Of a DNA stretch of 7,097 bases, positions 5,619 to 7,097 are shown piece after piece. The position numbers were made by a program, and so were the translations under genes. The stretch lies in NCBI GenBank assembly GCA_020724325.1, contig DYHC01000107.1, positions 1 through 7,097 of the forward strand, written 5' to 3'. The notes beneath the pieces are model-generated. The model worked only from the letters and a program-made list of their open reading frames with translations, had not been told where the DNA came from and ran no database searches. Origin of the DNA: Melioribacter roseus (lineage in GTDB: Bacteria; Bacteroidota; Ignavibacteria; Ignavibacteriales; Melioribacteraceae). Each line of letters starts with the position of its first letter. Position 1 is the stretch's first letter.

Positions 5619-5689
5619 AAAAAACAAAATCGAATTCTTTTTAATACTCGAGTATAATAAATGGACGGAAACCGGGCACATCGTGCAAC
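5619..5689 (+). repeat. right inverted arm of cassette 4, with side hairpin
   Basis: Partner of 3284-3351. It contains the perfect 23-base block 5619-5641, then the palindrome ATACTCGAGTAT (5644-5655) in the place where the left arm has its own hairpin, then the outer block ending in the R'' box. The stretch 5542-5618 before it holds no gene. It has GGGCAA (5578-5583) facing TTGCCC (5603-5608) and a C-rich tract that may extend the arm. Confidence 0.9.
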
Positions 5690-5736
5690 AGCGCATATCC
5701 CACATTAAAACGATGGTATATGCGCCGACGTTAGCT
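5683..5736 (+). repeat. short attC-like recombination site of cassette 4
   Basis: R'' is GTGCAAC (5683-5689). L'' GCGCATATCC (5691-5700) pairs with L' GGTATATGCGC (5715-5725), with one T bulged, like an extrahelical base. The R' position is GTTAGCT (5730-5736) after CCGAC. It is only 54 bases long, against about 90-100 for the other sites, and has no inner hairpins. The GTTAGCT flank comes from the next segment and does not pair with R''; the cassette's own start GTTGTAC does, with one G:T pair. Confidence 0.75.
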
Positions 5737-5816
5737 GAAATATTCCTTTTCTTTTTTCTTAGCTACGAGCAACCATTTAGAAAAATTTTCAAATTTCTTT
5801 TTCTTTTCATAATGTT

Positions 5817-5860
5817 GGGATTTAATTTTAGAGGGGGTTATAAGGAGTTTCTACGAAAAT
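5817..5860 (+). repeat. 44-bp direct repeat, copy 2 (segment leader)
   Basis: Second copy of the element at 3363-3406, with 38 of 44 bases equal. The core TATAAGGAGTTTCTACGAAA lies at 5839-5858. It begins 86 bases after the crossover point, against 78 for copy 1. It lies about 40 bases upstream of the -35 of the restriction-modification promoter. Confidence 0.8.
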
Positions 5861-5898
5861 CTATTTTTATTTTTCCACACCAAGTTGTGCACTTTTTG

Positions 5899-5927
5899 TT
5901 GACCCTATATTGCGCAGGTTGTAATAT
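5899..5927 (+). promoter_or_regulatory. sigma70-type promoter of the restriction-modification operon
   Basis: -35 TTGACC (5899-5904), spacer of 17 bases, -10 TAATAT (5922-5927). Transcription should begin near 5934, leaving about 27 bases before the ATG at 5961 with no Shine-Dalgarno. Confidence 0.8.
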
Positions 5928-5959
5928 ACCCCCGGTACAATTATTACATTCTACCGGTA
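5927..5959 (+). promoter_or_regulatory. twin operator (C-box-like) at the start of the R-M operon
   Basis: Two related palindromes: TACC-CCC-GGTA (5927-5937), over the end of the -10 and the start point, and TACCGGTA (5952-5959), against the start codon. Centres are about 23 bases apart. Paired symmetric boxes before a small XRE gene are typical of autoregulated controller proteins. Both boxes contain CCGG (5932-5935, 5954-5957). Confidence 0.65.
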
Positions 5960-5960
5960 T

Positions 5961-6161
5961 ATGAATTCAAAAATAGGCCAAAACATAAAAAGACTGCGTA
6001 CAAAGCAAGGCGTATCGCAAGATCGCCTATCCAAAAAAGCGGACGTGGCATTGAATACGGTCGTTTCTTTGGAAACGGGTCTCAACGGAAATCCAACAAT
6101 CGAAACTTTAATAAAAGTAGCGAATGCGTTGAATGTAGATATAAATGAATTAATCAAATAA
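5961..6161 (+). CDS. small XRE-family regulator, probable R-M controller (C) protein
   Basis: This 66-residue protein is nearly all helix-turn-helix: IGQNIKRLRTKQGVSQDRLS (5-24), recognition helix around 30-38 (ALNTVVSLE), and the closing IETLIKVANALNVDINELIK. Size, position and order fit the controller proteins of type II restriction-modification systems, which bind boxes before their own gene and delay restriction until DNA is methylated. The methyltransferase gene starts 2 bases after its stop codon, so they share an mRNA. Operator candidates are at 5927-5959. ATG 5961 is chosen from the promoter distance and the HTH start. It could instead be a plain repressor of the operon. Confidence 0.8.
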   Translation: MNSKIGQNIKRLRTKQGVSQDRLSKKADVALNTVVSLETGLNGNPTIETLIKVANALNVDINELIK

Positions 6162-6163
6162 TT

Positions 6164-7081
6164 ATGGGAGGAAAAAAAGCACAAAAGAAACGGGAAATAA
6201 CTTTCATCGACCTGTTTGCGGGCATAGGCGGTTTTCATTTGGCATTCCACGATGCAGGTGCTAAATGTGTCTTCGTAAGCGAATGGGATGTGCACGCCCG
6301 TAAAACATACGAGCACAATTTCAAAAAGTTGCAGCCCGAACTTTTCAAAAAAGAACAAGGTACTGAAACCAGCCCTTTATTTGCCGGTGATATAACCAAG
6401 GTCAATGAAAAAAATATTCCCGATTTCGATATCTTGACCGGCGGTTTCCCTTGTCAACCATTCTCACAAGCCGGTTTCAAAAAAGGCTTTGCAGACACCA
6501 GGGGTACGCTTTTCCATGATATTGTAAGAATTATCAGAGAGAAAAAACCTTCGGCCTTCTTTATTGAAAACGTCCGTCATTTATTGAAACATGATAACGG
6601 AAAAACGTTTGAGGTTATTAAAAAAACAATCACTGAAGATTTGGGCTATTCTTTTCATTATAAAATCGTAAAAGCTTCCGATTTTGGTCTTCCGCAACAT
6701 AGACCGAGGCTTTTTATGGTGGGATTCCGAGATCCTGAAATAAAATTTGAATTCCCTAAACCGATTGAATTGCAAAAAACCATGTCAGACATATGGGGTG
6801 CGCCATGCGCTAGAGAGATCGGATACACTTTACGATGCGGTGGACGCGGTTCGGGAATTGATGATCGCAGAAATTGGGATGCGTATCGCGTAAACGGCAA
6901 GGTGAGGCGCTTATCACCCGCCGAAGGAAAAAAGATGATGGGATTTCCGGATGACTTCGAGTTTCCAGTTTCCGATGCGCAAGCGCTTAGACAGCTCGGT
7001 AACGCCGTTGCCGTTAAAGCTATTAATGCGGTTGCTAAACAAATCATTTCAACATTAAACACATATGCTAACGGGAAATAA
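6164..7081 (+). CDS. C5-cytosine DNA methyltransferase
   Basis: This 305-residue type II methyltransferase puts a methyl group on C5 of cytosine using S-adenosylmethionine. Motifs run in the standard order: I FIDLFAGIGGFHLAF (14-28), IV GGFPCQPFSQAG (93-104) with catalytic Cys97, VI ENV (135-137), VIII LPQHRPRLFMVGF (176-188), IX RRLSPAEGKKMMGFPDDF (248-265), and X RQLGNAVAV (276-284). The target-recognition region (about 189-247, with YTLRCGGRGSGIDDRRNW) is short, so the protein is at the small end of the family. Specificity cannot be read with certainty; CCGG is suggested only by the start of the next gene. It follows the regulator by 2 bases without a Shine-Dalgarno, and its end overlaps the next start by 17 bases. 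All motifs are intact. Confidence 0.95.
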   Translation: MGGKKAQKKREITFIDLFAGIGGFHLAFHDAGAKCVFVSEWDVHARKTYEHNFKKLQPELFKKEQGTETSPLFAGDITKVNEKNIPDFDILTGGFPCQPFSQAGFKKGFADTRGTLFHDIVRIIREKKPSAFFIENVRHLLKHDNGKTFEVIKKTITEDLGYSFHYKIVKASDFGLPQHRPRLFMVGFRDPEIKFEFPKPIELQKTMSDIWGAPCAREIGYTLRCGGRGSGIDDRRNWDAYRVNGKVRRLSPAEGKKMMGFPDDFEFPVSDAQALRQLGNAVAVKAINAVAKQIISTLNTYANGK

Positions 7082-7097
7082 AGGCGAATGGAGTGAA
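7065..7097 (+). CDS. start of a probable type II restriction endonuclease (HpaII-like), cut by the window end
   Basis: An ATG inside the last codons of the methyltransferase gene opens a frame that runs to the end of the window: MLTGNKGEWSE. The phrase GNKGEWSE near the N-terminus is, as far as I recall, typical of HpaII-family endonucleases, which cut CCGG; that family link is from memory and rests on only eight residues. The place is right for the restriction partner of the methyltransferase, with a 17-base overlap that would couple translation and let the methyltransferase be made first. The rest of the gene lies outside. Confidence 0.55.
   Translation, partial: MLTGNKGEWSE

Larger units (their letters stand above)
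3285..5730 (+). mobile_element. large multigene integron-type cassette 4
   Basis: This 2.4-kb unit runs from the R' at 3284 to the R' at 5730. It carries a frameshifted DNA glycosylase gene and a toxin-antitoxin group with a third gene. Its two ends are reverse complements (3284-3351 with 5619-5689), which marks it as one unit, not several cassettes; no further attC-like site is seen between. It is unusually long and is the only complete cassette here with an internal promoter. Confidence 0.75.
5731..7097 (+). mobile_element. segment 5: restriction-modification unit, possibly a cassette
   Basis: This is everything right of the last R' crossover point. If it is a cassette, its own attC lies beyond the window, so this cannot be decided here. 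Its first bases (TTAGCTG) differ from the TTGTACG start of cassettes 1-4, so it is either a cassette of another lineage or DNA beyond the array. It carries a leader repeat shared with cassette 4. 5737-5898 holds no gene: T-rich DNA plus that repeat. Confidence 0.45.

Noticed and set aside
101..5736. Insertion sequences or MITEs bounded by terminal inverted repeats
   Set aside because: The inverted arms alone would suggest this, but no transposase or target duplications are seen, and the units share a common R''-L''-L'-R' site in one orientation with crossover points in series, which fits cassettes better.
5683..5964. 93-codon frame on the + strand
   Set aside because: It begins inside the attC (GTG), crosses the leader repeat, promoter and operator, and encodes a low-complexity Phe/Leu-rich string with no family resemblance.
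5079..6358. Minus-strand frames at 5079-5438 and 5951-6358
   Set aside because: Both are antisense shadows of recognised genes (third TA-operon gene; regulator and methyltransferase) with no motifs.
6658..7062. Minus-strand 134-codon frame
   Set aside because: It is antisense to methyltransferase motifs VIII to X, which are intact on the + strand.
1..7097. tRNA, rRNA or riboswitch
   Set aside because: No cloverleaf, conserved rRNA segment or known riboswitch core was recognised by eye; a covariance-model search could not be run.

Overview
ORGANISM. The DNA is AT-rich, and all genes visible in full lie on the + strand. It reads like an accessory region of an uncultivated bacterium. Two strong sigma70-type promoters (TTGACA-N17-TATAGT and TTGACC-N17-TAATAT) and almost no Shine-Dalgarno sequences are visible. 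Small compact proteins and AT-rich starts would fit a Patescibacteria/CPR-like genome, but no marker gene is present, so the phylum is an inference of low certainty.

LAYOUT. The window is best read as part of an integron-type gene cassette array. Five recombination-site-like elements (attC) are visible, at <1-106, 1010-1111, 2175-2262, 3202-3290 and 5683-5736. Each ends in an ACGTT R' box (GTTGTAC four times, GTTAGCT at the last) and, where complete, begins with an R'' box close to GTACAAC followed by complementary L''/L' arms. They divide the window into cassette 1 (101-1105, transglutaminase-like protein), cassette 2 (1106-2256, nitrilase-superfamily hydrolase), cassette 3 (2257-3284, aminoglycoside phosphotransferase-like kinase), cassette 4 (3285-5730, frameshifted HhH-GPD DNA glycosylase, then a HigB/RelE-type toxin, an XRE antitoxin and an unknown beta-rich protein) and segment 5 (5731 to the window end, small XRE/controller protein, C5 DNA methyltransferase and the first 11 codons of a probable restriction endonuclease). 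No integrase gene is in the window.

MAIN OBSERVATION. Each of the four complete cassettes begins and ends with long sequences that are reverse complements of each other: about 70 bases in cassettes 1, 2 and 4, about 28 in cassette 3. When a cassette is a circle, these ends meet on the two sides of its own attC, so the attC stem would become far longer than usual. The bases just outside the R boxes covary cassette by cassette (AATG/CATT, TTCG/CGAA, CCCG/CGGG), and they match within a cassette, not with the neighbour across the array junction. In cassettes 1, 2 and 4 both arms also carry a small self-complementary hairpin at the same place, 25 to 45 bases from the R box, with unrelated sequences on the two arms. 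The folded end would therefore have a four-way junction with two side hairpins. In cassettes 1 and 2 the arms run right up to the start codon and over the stop codon.

HOW THE GENES WORK TOGETHER. Cassettes 1 to 3 hold one gene each and show no convincing promoter of their own, so they probably depend on read-through. Cassette 4 carries a toxin-antitoxin pair with its own promoter and a perfect 9+9 operator palindrome, a classic stabiliser of cassette arrays. Segment 5 carries a self-regulated restriction-modification operon, another addiction-like and defensive module. A 44-bp imperfect direct repeat (38/44 identical) lies near the beginning of both cassette 4 and segment 5.
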